Source: Pseudomonadota bacterium
GTDB lineage: Bacteria; Pseudomonadota; Alphaproteobacteria; Sphingomonadales; Sphingomonadaceae
Assembly: GCA_023445495.1 (NCBI GenBank)
Contig: JAEXLC010000223.1
Location: 1-64,000 of the forward strand
DNA length: 64,000 bases
Direction: 5' to 3'
Numbering within the stretch: the first letter of the stretch is position 1; every line of letters starts with the position of its first letter. This document shows positions 47,495-56,566 of this stretch, in pieces. The notes below the pieces were generated by a model that was not told where the DNA came from, searched no databases, and saw only the letters and a program-made list of their open reading frames with translations. The position numbers and the translations under genes were made by a program.

Positions 47495-49513
47495 ATGACT
47501 TCTTTCCAGATTGGCAGCGAGTGCTTGCCTGAATCCTCTCCGCGCCGCCTTCGCCACACCCTGGCGGCCACTTCTGCAGCCCTGGCGCTGTTCGCCAGCG
47601 CGGCTCCGGCCTGGGCGCAGGTGAATGACTCCAATACGCCTTATGGCTCGCCGCTCGGGCAGAGCCAGAACGGCCAGAACAGCAACAATAACAACCAGAA
47701 TGGTCAGTCGGGCCAGAGCTCGTCGAACCAGGGCCAGTACAACCAGAACCAGGGCGCTTCGGGCTCGTCCTCGACCGCCTATGAGCCGACCTCGATCGAT
47801 CGATCGAGCAACAGCCGGGATTCGAGCAACTCGAACCAGATCGGCGGCATGCGCACCAGCGACGGCATGCTGGACACCGAGCTGCTGCGCCTGCGCCAGC
47901 CGCTCAAGCCCGGCGAGTTCGAGACCTGGGCGCGCGCCGTTACCGGCCGCAGCACCCTGAAGCGCTTCGGCAGCGACCTGTTGCTGCCGGGCTCGCGCGA
48001 CTTCGCCGTGCCCGCGACCTCGACCATCCCGCCCGACTATGCCTTGAATGTCGGTGACACCGTCTCGATCTCGCTGACCGGATCGGTCGAAGGCAGCGTC
48101 GACGTGGAGATCGACCGCAACGGCCGCATCTTCCTGCCCAATGTCGGCTCGGTCTCGCTGGTCGGCGTGCGCTACCGCGACCTGAAGGACCGCATCTCGG
48201 CGGCGATCGGCCGCAAATATCGCGGCTATGAAGTGACCGTCTCGGTCACCCAGCTGCGCGGCGTCCGCGTCTATGTCACCGGCTTCGCCGCCCATCCGGG
48301 CGCCTATTCGGTCAACAGCCTCTCGACGCTGGTCAACGCGGTCCTGCAGGCGGGCGGTCCCGCCGCCGGCGGCAGCTTCCGCTCGGCGAAGCTCTATCGC
48401 AACGGCCAGGAAGTGGCCGATTTCGACCTCTACCAGCTGCTGCGCGAAGGCGATCGCTCGCACGATCCGCTGCTGCAGAACGAAGACGTGATCTTCATCC
48501 CGGCAGTCGGCCGCCAGATCGCGGTGATCGGCAGCGTTAACGAGGAAGCGATCTACGAAGTGAAGCCGGGCGAGAGCCTTGACGACGCACTGCGTGTCGC
48601 CGGCGGACCGACCAACCTCGCAGATGCCTCGCGACTGATCCTGTATCGCCAGTCCGATCAGGACACGGTCGGCAGCCGTCAGATCGAGCGCACCGCCGCG
48701 GCGAGCCTGGCTGCCGAGGCAGGCGACATCATCCAGATCCTGCCGCAGGGCAGCCTTGCCCGCCCGCTCGATCGCCAGCAGGCGATCGTGCGGATCGAAG
48801 GCGAAGTGAACAAGCCCGGCAACTATTATGTCGCGCCGAACACGCCGCTGGCGGAAGTGGTTGCGATGGCAGGCGGGCTCACCCCGCGCGCCTATGTCTA
48901 CGGCACGCGCTTCTCGCGCGAGTCCGTGCGGGCCCAGCAGCGCCGCGGCTTCCTCGATGCCGTCGACCAGATGGAGATGGCGCTCGCCGCCGCACCGCTG
49001 ACCGGCAACGGCCTGGGCGACCAGACCCAGCGCCAGGCCCAGGTCACTTCGGCCAAGGCCTTCCTCGACCAGCTGCGCAAGAAGGAGCCGGACGGCCGCC
49101 TGGTGCTCGACGTCACCCCGGTCGATGTCGCGCTTCCCACCAATCTCGCGGTCGAGAACAACGATCGCATCGTGATCCCCCCGCGGGTGGACACGGTCGG
49201 CGTGTTCGGCGCGGTCTATCGCCCCGCCTCGTTCATCGTCGGCGGCGGCAAGAAGACCCGCGTGAGCGACTATGTCGAGCAGGCCGGCGGCACCATCCGC
49301 GGCGCAGATCGCGGCAACATCTTCGTGGTGCGGGCCAATGGCTCGGTGCTGACGCGCAAGCGTGGCGCGATGGGGGCCAAGGTGCTTCCGGGTGACACCG
49401 TCTTCGTGCCGATCCGCACCGAGAACTACTCGCTGCTGGCCAAGATCCGCGACATCTCGCAGGTCGTCGCCCAGTTCGGCATTGCCGCCCTCGCGATCGC
49501 GGCGATCAACTGA
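47495..49513 (+). CDS. outer-membrane polysaccharide export protein (OPX, SLBB domains)
   Basis: A 672-residue export channel of the Wza/KpsD/BexD family. Signal peptide ends at PAWAQ (residue 42). A striking low-complexity tract rich in Gln, Asn, Ser and Gly runs to about residue 125. Then the polysaccharide export domain (DYALNVGDTVSISLTG) and several SLBB units (VTGFAAHPGAYSVNSLSTLV, IGSNVNEE-like VIGSVNEEAIYEVKPGES, IEGEVNKPGNYYV, VFGAVYRPASF). It abuts a KpsE-type gene by one base. Confidence 0.92.
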   Translation: MTSFQIGSECLPESSPRRLRHTLAATSAALALFASAAPAWAQVNDSNTPYGSPLGQSQNGQNSNNNNQNGQSGQSSSNQGQYNQNQGASGSSSTAYEPTSIDRSSNSRDSSNSNQIGGMRTSDGMLDTELLRLRQPLKPGEFETWARAVTGRSTLKRFGSDLLLPGSRDFAVPATSTIPPDYALNVGDTVSISLTGSVEGSVDVEIDRNGRIFLPNVGSVSLVGVRYRDLKDRISAAIGRKYRGYEVTVSVTQLRGVRVYVTGFAAHPGAYSVNSLSTLVNAVLQAGGPAAGGSFRSAKLYRNGQEVADFDLYQLLREGDRSHDPLLQNEDVIFIPAVGRQIAVIGSVNEEAIYEVKPGESLDDALRVAGGPTNLADASRLILYRQSDQDTVGSRQIERTAAASLAAEAGDIIQILPQGSLARPLDRQQAIVRIEGEVNKPGNYYVAPNTPLAEVVAMAGGLTPRAYVYGTRFSRESVRAQQRRGFLDAVDQMEMALAAAPLTGNGLGDQTQRQAQVTSAKAFLDQLRKKEPDGRLVLDVTPVDVALPTNLAVENNDRIVIPPRVDTVGVFGAVYRPASFIVGGGKKTRVSDYVEQAGGTIRGADRGNIFVVRANGSVLTRKRGAMGAKVLPGDTVFVPIRTENYSLLAKIRDISQVVAQFGIAALAIAAIN

Positions 49514-50601
49514 TGACGCCGCGCCACTCCTTCGTCGGAACCTTTTCAAGGCTTCCGATCGTCCGAAGCCCGTGGTCCCGCCGCGCGGTGTTCGCCGCCC
49601 TGATCGCAATCTGCGCGGTCCTGACCCTGTTCCCGGAGAAGTATCGTGCGGCGGCAACGCTGACGCCGACCGATCCGGGCACGCTGGGCCTTGGCGGCAC
49701 GCTGGGCCAGCTCGGCGCCGTCAGCAGCCTCTTCGGCAGCCAGGCGGCGGTCGAGGTCAGCCTCAAGGTCGCGCGCAGCGAATATGTCCGCTCGCGCGTC
49801 GCTGCCGAGCTCAACCTGGAAAAGCGCCTCAAGAAGTCGCCGGTGGAAACCCATCGCTGGCTCGATAACCATGTGGACATCCGCGCACTTCGCGGCAGCA
49901 TCATCGAGTTCGCGGTCAAGGACCGCGATCCCGAGTTCGCCCGTGAGCTTGTCGGTGCCTATGGCACTGCCGTGAGCAACCAGCTTGCGGTCATCTCGCG
50001 CAACCAGACCGCCCAGAAGCGCAAGATCCTGGTCGAGATGGTGGACAGCGCCAGCGAGCGCCTGGCGCGCGCGCAGAGCGCCTATGACAGCTTCCGTCTC
50101 CAGACGCGCTACACCGCGCCGCAGTCAGCCATCTACGCGCTGGGCGACCGCGTTCCCCAGCTCGAGGCGGCGATCCGCCTGAAGGAAATCGACCTGGCCA
50201 CGCTGCGCCAGTTCGCCACCGACGAGAACATCAAGGTGCGCCAGGCGCTTGCCGAGATCGGCGTCCTGCAGTCGCAGCTAGCCCAGGCGCGCTCGACCTC
50301 GGGTGATCAGAACGCCTCGGTCGGCCGCGTGGTCGGCCAGACGACCCAGATCGACAAGCTCCGCCGCGAGCTCGACCTGTCCCAGGGCCTGTACGACACC
50401 TACAAGCGCTACCTGCAGGGCACCTCGGTCGAGGACCTGACCTCGTCGGCCAATGTCCGCATCCTGGAGCCGCCGTTCATCGACAGCGCGCGCCAGTTCA
50501 ACGTCCTGCCGCTGGCACTGGGCCTCACCCTGCTGCTGCTGTGGATCGCGATCGAATTCTACCGGATTCGTCCGCCCGTGCTCGATCGGGTGCCGGCGTG
50601 A
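49513..50601 (+). CDS. inner-membrane polysaccharide co-polymerase/export protein, KpsE-like
   Basis: A 362-residue Wzz/PCP-superfamily protein with a membrane helix near residues 22-40 (RAVFAALIAICAVLTLF), a coiled periplasmic region (KRKILVEMVDSASERLARAQ) and a second helix LPLALGLTLLLLWIAIEFYR at the C-terminus. No tyrosine-kinase domain follows, so it resembles the PCP-3 type used with ABC-dependent capsule export. The ABC transporter genes are not in this window. Translationally coupled on both sides. Confidence 0.87.
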   Translation: MTPRHSFVGTFSRLPIVRSPWSRRAVFAALIAICAVLTLFPEKYRAAATLTPTDPGTLGLGGTLGQLGAVSSLFGSQAAVEVSLKVARSEYVRSRVAAELNLEKRLKKSPVETHRWLDNHVDIRALRGSIIEFAVKDRDPEFARELVGAYGTAVSNQLAVISRNQTAQKRKILVEMVDSASERLARAQSAYDSFRLQTRYTAPQSAIYALGDRVPQLEAAIRLKEIDLATLRQFATDENIKVRQALAEIGVLQSQLAQARSTSGDQNASVGRVVGQTTQIDKLRRELDLSQGLYDTYKRYLQGTSVEDLTSSANVRILEPPFIDSARQFNVLPLALGLTLLLLWIAIEFYRIRPPVLDRVPA

Positions 50602-51557
50602 GCCAGCTCGAACGCGAGACCGGCCGCCCGGATCTTTCGGTCGTCATTCCTTGCTACAACGAGGAAGAGAATGCCGAGGCGATCTGCGCGGCCGTGATCG
50701 CCGAACTTGAGCCGCTCGACCTCAAGTTCGACATCATCATGATCGACAATGCCTCGACCGATCGCACGGTCGAGATCATCCGCGGCATCTGCGCGCGTGA
50801 CCCGCGGGTGCGGCTGATCGTCAACACCCGCAATTTCGGCCAGATGCGCTCGCCCACGCACGGCATCTACCAGGCGCGCGGGCGCGCGGTCGTCGGCATG
50901 TGCGCGGATTTCCAGGATCCCCCCGCCCTGCTACCCGAGTTCGTCGCGCGCTGGCGCGCCGGCGCGGACATCGTGCTCGGCGTGCGCCAGGGCGAGGATA
51001 CCACCGGCCCGGTGCTGCGCGCCACGCGCGAGCTCTCCTATTGGGCCGCGCGCAATTTCGGCGACTATCCCATCCTTCCCGGCGCGACCGGCTTCGGCCT
51101 CTACGATGCCCGGGTCGTCGCGGCGACGCGCAAGCTGGCCGAGCCCGAGCCCTTTTTCCGCGGCATGCTGGTCGAGACCGGCTATCGCCTCGAGACCATC
51201 GCCTATCCGCGCCCGCCCCGTGCCGCCGGCAAGTCGAAGAACAACGTCTTCGCGCTGTTCGATTTCGCGATGTCGGCGCTGGCCGGCTCGTCGAAGCGGC
51301 TGCTGCGCGTGCCGATCTATATCGGCGCGTTCGGCGCACTGATGGCGGTCGTGATGCTGTTCGGCGGCACGCTTGCCTTCTTCTTCGGTCGCCCGATCGC
51401 CGGCTGGTTCATCGCCGCCGTCGTCCAGGCCGAGTTCGCGCTGCTGTTCGGCTTTCTGGGCCTGCTCGGCGACAATGTCCGCATCATCTCCGAACGGACG
51501 CGCGGCACGCCGCTCGTGCTCGAGCATGAGCGGGTGAACTTCCCGCCGGATTATTGA
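50598..51557 (+). CDS. GT2 polyprenyl-phosphate sugar transferase, GtrB/ArnC-like
   Basis: A 319-residue membrane glycosyltransferase. GT-A domain motifs VVIPCYNEEENAEAI, IDNASTDRT, RNFGQM and the catalytic CADFQDPP; two C-terminal helices (IYIGAFGALMAVVMLFGG, AVVQAEFALLFGFLGLLG). The GTG at 50598 overlaps the previous stop (GTGA). Such enzymes load a sugar onto undecaprenyl phosphate on the cytoplasmic side. The next gene, a GtrA flippase, fits that role. Confidence 0.9.
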   Translation: MSQLERETGRPDLSVVIPCYNEEENAEAICAAVIAELEPLDLKFDIIMIDNASTDRTVEIIRGICARDPRVRLIVNTRNFGQMRSPTHGIYQARGRAVVGMCADFQDPPALLPEFVARWRAGADIVLGVRQGEDTTGPVLRATRELSYWAARNFGDYPILPGATGFGLYDARVVAATRKLAEPEPFFRGMLVETGYRLETIAYPRPPRAAGKSKNNVFALFDFAMSALAGSSKRLLRVPIYIGAFGALMAVVMLFGGTLAFFFGRPIAGWFIAAVVQAEFALLFGFLGLLGDNVRIISERTRGTPLVLEHERVNFPPDY

Positions 51558-51559
51558 CC

Positions 51560-51943
51560 ATGCGCCTCTCCCGGGAACGCCTGATCGAGCTGTGGCGCTA
51601 CTACCAGGCCGGCATCGTCAACACGGTGTTCGGCCTGGCGCTCTATTCGCTGCTCGTCTGGCTCGGCCTCAACCTCTTCGTCGCGCAGCTCGTCGCGCAC
51701 CTGATCGGCATGGCGTTCAACTATCTGAGCTACAGCCGCCACGTCTTCCGTGACGCAGGGCCGGCCAAGGCACGCTTCGTCCTGTCCTATGCCGTGAACT
51801 ATGTCCTGGGCCTGGCGACGCTGGCGACCGTCTCGCTGTTCATCGCTTCCCCCTATATCGCCGGCATCGTCACGGCATTCCTGGTGTCGGTGATCAACTA
51901 TTTCGCCCTGAAGCATTTCGTGTTCACGGCCGCCAAGGGATGA
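51560..51943 (+). CDS. GtrA-family flippase
   Basis: A 127-residue protein with four membrane helices and the GtrA hallmark FNYLSYSRHVF and YFALKHFVF. GtrA proteins move undecaprenyl-phosphate-sugar to the periplasmic side. The ATG at 51560 follows the GT2 stop by two bases; a TTG at 51554 that overlaps this stop is also possible. Confidence 0.88.
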   Translation: MRLSRERLIELWRYYQAGIVNTVFGLALYSLLVWLGLNLFVAQLVAHLIGMAFNYLSYSRHVFRDAGPAKARFVLSYAVNYVLGLATLATVSLFIASPYIAGIVTAFLVSVINYFALKHFVFTAAKG

Positions 51944-53274
51944 GCATGGTGCGCGCGCTTTGGCGACAGGGTCGCTGGTTCGAATACCTCATGGCATTCG
52001 CGGTGCTCGCGCTGATCGTGCGCGCAATGTACTGGCTCTACACCTATGGGTACTTCCCGCAGCCCTTCTTCTACGAAGCCAGCGACACCTATATGGACTG
52101 GTTCAACACCGCCTATTGGGCACATGCGGGCGGTGCGTACGATGTCTGGCTGACGATCTATCCGCCACTCTCCTTCGTCGTCCTGAAGTTTCTCGGCAAC
52201 CCGGCCTGCTATGTCGCCGAAGGCCTGGAGACGCGGGACTGCGACTGGATGGGGATCGTCGCGTTCCACGCCTTCTTCGTGGTCAACATCGTGTTGACGG
52301 CATGGACCTTCTTCAAGATGGACCGCCGCACCTCCGTGCCGCGTGCGATCGCGCTTTCCGCGGGCATGCCGATGCTCTGCGCCCTCGAGCGCGGCAACGT
52401 CCTCCTCATGTGCTACACTGCGATGATCCTCGCCTATGGCCCGATCATCCGCTCGGCCCGGTGGCGCTGGCTGTTCGCGGGCATCGCCGTGAACTTCAAG
52501 GTCTATCTGATCGGCGCCGTCGTCGCCCAGTTGCTCAAGCGCCGCTGGCTGTGGTGCGAGGGTGCGCTGATCGCCACCGTCCTCGTCTATCTGGTGAGCT
52601 ACGGCCTGTACGGCGAAGGCACGCCGGCGCAGATCTACCGCAACATCACCGACTATTCCTCGGGCTTCGTCGCCTCGCGGGTGCTCGATGTGTGGTTCGG
52701 CGTCACCTATCAGCCGGTGATCTCGCTGCTCCAGGGCAACGGCTTTCCGATCACGCAATATCTCGGCTCGGACATTCCCGAGCTCGGCCTGGTCCTGCTG
52801 CCGCTCTTCACCCGGCTCGGCCAGGTGTCGATCGTGCTCGCCGCCGCCGCGACCTGGCTGCGCCCCGGCGTGGTGCCGACGCATCGCCTCGCCTTTTTCG
52901 GCGTGGTGATCGCGCTGATCAGCTCGGAAGCCGGCGGCTATACCGAGATCATGGTGATCCTGCTGACCTTCATGGAGAAGTGGCGCGGGATCGCCCGGCC
53001 GATCGCGATCATCGCTGCCTATATCCTGTGCCTGCCGGCCGATATCCCGATCGGCGCCATCCCGCCCTTCGTGACCGACGGCTATATGGTCGGGCACTCG
53101 GTCGAGGTGCACTTCGACGTGGGCCTGGGCATGTTCGTGCGCCCCGGCCTGGTCATCCTGACCGCGATCTGCATCTCGGCGTCGACGCTGCATGACGTCT
53201 GGCGCGACATCCGGGCCCGGGGATGGGCCGAGGGCGGCTCGCCCCTGAAACCCTGGCTCCGGCCGGCGCAATGA
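51940..53274 (+). CDS. multi-spanning glycosyltransferase, GT87/DUF2029-like
   Basis: A 444-residue membrane protein with about ten helices. The loop after helix 1 has YEASDTYMDWFNTAYWAHAG and YDVWLTIYPPLSFVVLKF, typical of lipid-linked-sugar transferases (GT-C fold, acidic residues in the first periplasmic loop); ERGNVLL is a common DUF2029 feature. It would use the sugar flipped by GtrA. Start overlaps gtrA (ATGA). Confidence 0.78.
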   Translation: MSMVRALWRQGRWFEYLMAFAVLALIVRAMYWLYTYGYFPQPFFYEASDTYMDWFNTAYWAHAGGAYDVWLTIYPPLSFVVLKFLGNPACYVAEGLETRDCDWMGIVAFHAFFVVNIVLTAWTFFKMDRRTSVPRAIALSAGMPMLCALERGNVLLMCYTAMILAYGPIIRSARWRWLFAGIAVNFKVYLIGAVVAQLLKRRWLWCEGALIATVLVYLVSYGLYGEGTPAQIYRNITDYSSGFVASRVLDVWFGVTYQPVISLLQGNGFPITQYLGSDIPELGLVLLPLFTRLGQVSIVLAAAATWLRPGVVPTHRLAFFGVVIALISSEAGGYTEIMVILLTFMEKWRGIARPIAIIAAYILCLPADIPIGAIPPFVTDGYMVGHSVEVHFDVGLGMFVRPGLVILTAICISASTLHDVWRDIRARGWAEGGSPLKPWLRPAQ

Positions 53275-54932
53275 CGGCAGGGATCACGCGTCGCGCGCTG
53301 TTGCCCGCGACGGTGGGTCTCGCCGGAGCGACGTTGTTGCCGGCACAGGCAGGGGCGCAGAGCCTCGCCGATGCTCCCGGCACCGTGCTGAAGCCGGGCA
53401 TCCACCGGCTTACCGCCAACACGGTGATCAAGGGCGACCTGCTGGTCGAGCCCGGCGCCGTGCTGGAGGTGCCCAAAGGCTGCACGCTCACCCTGCTCGG
53501 CGGCCTCGTCGCCCCGATCGCGCCGATCTTCACCGGCCCCGGGCTGGTCGATCTCAACCGCAGCCGGCTGGCCTGGGCACATCCCGAATGGTGGGGTGCG
53601 GCTCCGGGTGACGGCGCGAGGGACAGCCTGGCCGCGCTGCGCGCCTGCATGCGCGCGCACCCCGCGATGCAGCTGCTGGCCGCCGATTACTACCTGTCGG
53701 ACACGCTGGTGGTCGATCGCCCGTTCAGCCGCATCGCCGGTGCAGGCTTTCGCGGCACAGAGGGTGGACGCGGCACGCGCCTCGTCGTCACCAGCGGCAC
53801 GGCGGACGTGCTGCACGTCGGCCCCGCCGAGAAGCCGCCGACCGTCAACGATTTCGCGCAGAATATCGAGATCCGCGGGCTGGCGCTCTGTCGCTCCAGG
53901 CCGGTCGAGCATCGCGGCGACACCGCGCCCGCCGGCCTGCGCGCCCAGTTCCTGCTGTTCGCCCATTTCGAGCAGGTCAGCGCGTTCGAGCATGGCAATG
54001 GCTTCGTCGCACGCGGCCTTGTCCGCAGCACGATGCGCGATTGCATCGCCTTCCGCTCGCTGCCCGGCAGCCGGCCGGGCCAGCCCTATCGTGGCTTCGT
54101 GCTGGACGGGACCGGCGAGATCGGCCTCGCCGGCGGCAATGCCTCGCTCTACCTGGACATGTGCAACGCCACGATCGGCGGCGAGCCGGCGATTTCGGAC
54201 GGCGTCGGCCTGCTGCTCCAGGGCGCCTTCGCCGACAGCTTCGTGACCGACTTCGAATCGACCGCGCTGGAGACCGGGATCCGCATCGACGGCATGACCG
54301 GTGCGATCGGCGCCCGCGCCCGCAACGGCCATGTGAATCTGCACCTGCGCATGCCGATCGTCGATCAATGCGGCGGCATCGGCATCCATGTCCGCGACAC
54401 CGGCCCGCACACGCTGATCGACCTGAGCGATCCCTATGTCGCGGTCGCGCCCTCGGGCAGGGCGGCGATGCAGGTCGAGACGATGCGCGGAGCATTGAGC
54501 ATGGCCGGCGGCCAGTTCGTCGGCAACAGCAATGCCGCAGCGGGCGGCAAGGCGGCGGGGCTGGTCGCGCGCGACAGCCAAGGGCTCCAGCTGCACGGCC
54601 TCAAGATCCTCGAGCATGCCCAGCCTGCAGCGCTGGAGCGCTGCACCGGCTTCGCCCTGCAGCTTCTCGTCGCCAACCCGACTTCGCGCCCGCGCGGTCC
54701 TGCCGTTCGCCTGCGCGACTGCACCGCGGGCCGGCTGGCCGCCATCCTGTCGGCCGGCGGCGATGCCTTCACCGCCGGAATCGCGGTGGAAGGCACCGCC
54801 GAGCGCATCGCCCTCGATGTCACCGGCATCGCCCCCGAAGCAGTTGGCGGTTCCGCCAATCGCGCCTGGATCGCGGGACGCAGCGTCGCTGCCCCGTTCC
54901 GCGACGCAAGAATTACGATAGAGGGCGCCTGA
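53271..54932 (+). CDS. Tat-exported beta-helix protein of unknown function
   Basis: A 553-residue protein with a twin-arginine-type signal (ITRRALLPATVGLAGATL, cleaved near AGAQ). The body has repeated short beta-strand turns rich in Gly, Asn and Asp (LVVDRPFSRIAGAGFRG, LYLDMCNATIGGEPAISDGV, IHVRDTGPHTLIDLSDPY), typical of right-handed parallel beta-helices such as pectate lyases and alginate epimerases. I recognise no catalytic motif. In an export operon it may modify or trim the growing glycan in the periplasm. Starts at an ATGA overlap. Confidence 0.75.
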   Translation: MTAGITRRALLPATVGLAGATLLPAQAGAQSLADAPGTVLKPGIHRLTANTVIKGDLLVEPGAVLEVPKGCTLTLLGGLVAPIAPIFTGPGLVDLNRSRLAWAHPEWWGAAPGDGARDSLAALRACMRAHPAMQLLAADYYLSDTLVVDRPFSRIAGAGFRGTEGGRGTRLVVTSGTADVLHVGPAEKPPTVNDFAQNIEIRGLALCRSRPVEHRGDTAPAGLRAQFLLFAHFEQVSAFEHGNGFVARGLVRSTMRDCIAFRSLPGSRPGQPYRGFVLDGTGEIGLAGGNASLYLDMCNATIGGEPAISDGVGLLLQGAFADSFVTDFESTALETGIRIDGMTGAIGARARNGHVNLHLRMPIVDQCGGIGIHVRDTGPHTLIDLSDPYVAVAPSGRAAMQVETMRGALSMAGGQFVGNSNAAAGGKAAGLVARDSQGLQLHGLKILEHAQPAALERCTGFALQLLVANPTSRPRGPAVRLRDCTAGRLAAILSAGGDAFTAGIAVEGTAERIALDVTGIAPEAVGGSANRAWIAGRSVAAPFRDARITIEGA

Positions 54933-56566
54933 TGCGTCTCATGATTGGCAAGTATCGCTGGATGCTGCTGGCGATCATCGCCATCGCATTCTATCTGCGC
55001 GTCTCCAGCATCGCCTTCGGGCTGCCGGGATTGAACGATCCCGACGAGATGATGTTCGAGCTCGGCGCCATCCGCATGCTGCGCGGGCCGACGCTCGATC
55101 CGGGCTGGTTCGGCCACCCGGCCACCACCACCATGTACGTGCTGGCGCTCGTCAATATCGGCGTACTGGCCTTTGCCTTGCTGACCGGCGTCGCGAGTTC
55201 GGCCGGCAAGTTTGTCGAGCTGATCTACGTCGATCCCAGCTGGATGATCCTGCCCGGCCGCATCGCCATGATGCTGTTCGCGCTGGGTACCATCTGGATG
55301 AGCTGGCGGCTTGCATCCCGTTTCTTCGGCCCTTCCGCCGGTCTGGTTGCTGCGCTGCTGATCGCGGTCGACCCCGTGCACATCGCCTGGTCGCAGGTGA
55401 TCCGGTCGGACATCATGGCCTGCTTCTTCATGCTGCTGTGCCTGCAGGCCTGTTGCGACATTGCCGAGAACGGGCGCTGGCGCAGCTATCTGCGCGCCGC
55501 ATTCTGGCTCGGCGTCGCCATCGCGACGAAATGGCCCTTTGCTCTGACTGCCATCGCCATCGCCGGCGCCACCCTTCTTGCGGTCCGGACGAATGTCCTG
55601 CCCGTGCGCACCGCGATCACCCGGCTTGCCGCCAGCGGCGCGGCGGCGATCGGCTTCCTGCTGCTCGTCTCACCCTATCTGCTGCTCAACTACTCTACGG
55701 TGGTGCGCAATCTCCGGGGCGAGAGCCAGCCGCATCACCTCGGCGCGACCGGCGGCGACTTCCTCCACAATTTCTGGTGGTATCTCTCCGGCCCGATCGC
55801 GACCGGCCTCGGCATCGTCGGGCTCGTTCTGCTCCTGCTCGGCGTCGTGCGCCTGCCGCGGCATCGCCTGCCGCTCTTCATTCTAGCGCCGCTGGGCCTC
55901 GCCTTTGTGCTGCTGTTCTGCGGGCAGCAACTGGTCTGGGATCGCTGGGCACTGCCGGTGCTGCTGATCGGCGCGATCCTCGCCGGCGGAGGATGGGTCG
56001 TGCTGCAGGCGATCCTGCACCGCACGCTCCCGGCGCCCGCGGCACGGACAGCGGTAACGCTCGCCGTGGCGCTCGCCGCCGTGCTGCCGCTTGGATTGCG
56101 CGCCTGGACCGATGGCGTCGAGCGCACGCACGACACCCGCCAGCAAGCCTCCGCCTGGGCGCGTCAGCATATCCCGCGGGACGCCACCATCCTGATCGAG
56201 CACTTCGCCTACGACCTGGTAAGCGCGCCGCAGCATTTCCTGTTCCCACTGGCCGACGCCGGCTGCGTGGATCCGCGTGGACTGGTCCGCGGGACGATCC
56301 CCTATTCCGTGATCGACCGGGCTCGCGGCAGCCGCTCCAACCTGGACTATGGCACGCTCCCGCCGGACAAAGCCGCTCTCTGCATTCCCGACTTTGCGAT
56401 CCTCACCCAATATGATCGCTACCGGGCCGAGCGCACGACCTTCCCGAACGAATATGCCACCTATCAGCGGCTGATCGCGCGCGGACGCATCGTCGCGACC
56501 TTCGCTCCGAGCCCGGGCCGGCATGGCGGCCCCATCGTGCGGATCGTGGAACTGCGCAAACCCTAG
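54932..56566 (+). CDS. GT39/PMT-family membrane glycosyltransferase
   Basis: A 544-residue GT-C glycosyltransferase. N-terminal helix (LLAIIAIAFYLRVSSIAFGL), the acidic motif LNDPDEMMFELG in the first periplasmic loop, and PGRIAMMLFALGTIWM and VHIAWSQVIRSD as in the PMT_2/GT39 group. C-terminal soluble part. Uses a lipid-linked sugar. Start is coupled to the beta-helix gene stop (TGATG); its stop codon overlaps that of the convergent comM gene. Confidence 0.85.
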   Translation: MRLMIGKYRWMLLAIIAIAFYLRVSSIAFGLPGLNDPDEMMFELGAIRMLRGPTLDPGWFGHPATTTMYVLALVNIGVLAFALLTGVASSAGKFVELIYVDPSWMILPGRIAMMLFALGTIWMSWRLASRFFGPSAGLVAALLIAVDPVHIAWSQVIRSDIMACFFMLLCLQACCDIAENGRWRSYLRAAFWLGVAIATKWPFALTAIAIAGATLLAVRTNVLPVRTAITRLAASGAAAIGFLLLVSPYLLLNYSTVVRNLRGESQPHHLGATGGDFLHNFWWYLSGPIATGLGIVGLVLLLLGVVRLPRHRLPLFILAPLGLAFVLLFCGQQLVWDRWALPVLLIGAILAGGGWVVLQAILHRTLPAPAARTAVTLAVALAAVLPLGLRAWTDGVERTHDTRQQASAWARQHIPRDATILIEHFAYDLVSAPQHFLFPLADAGCVDPRGLVRGTIPYSVIDRARGSRSNLDYGTLPPDKAALCIPDFAILTQYDRYRAERTTFPNEYATYQRLIARGRIVATFAPSPGRHGGPIVRIVELRKP

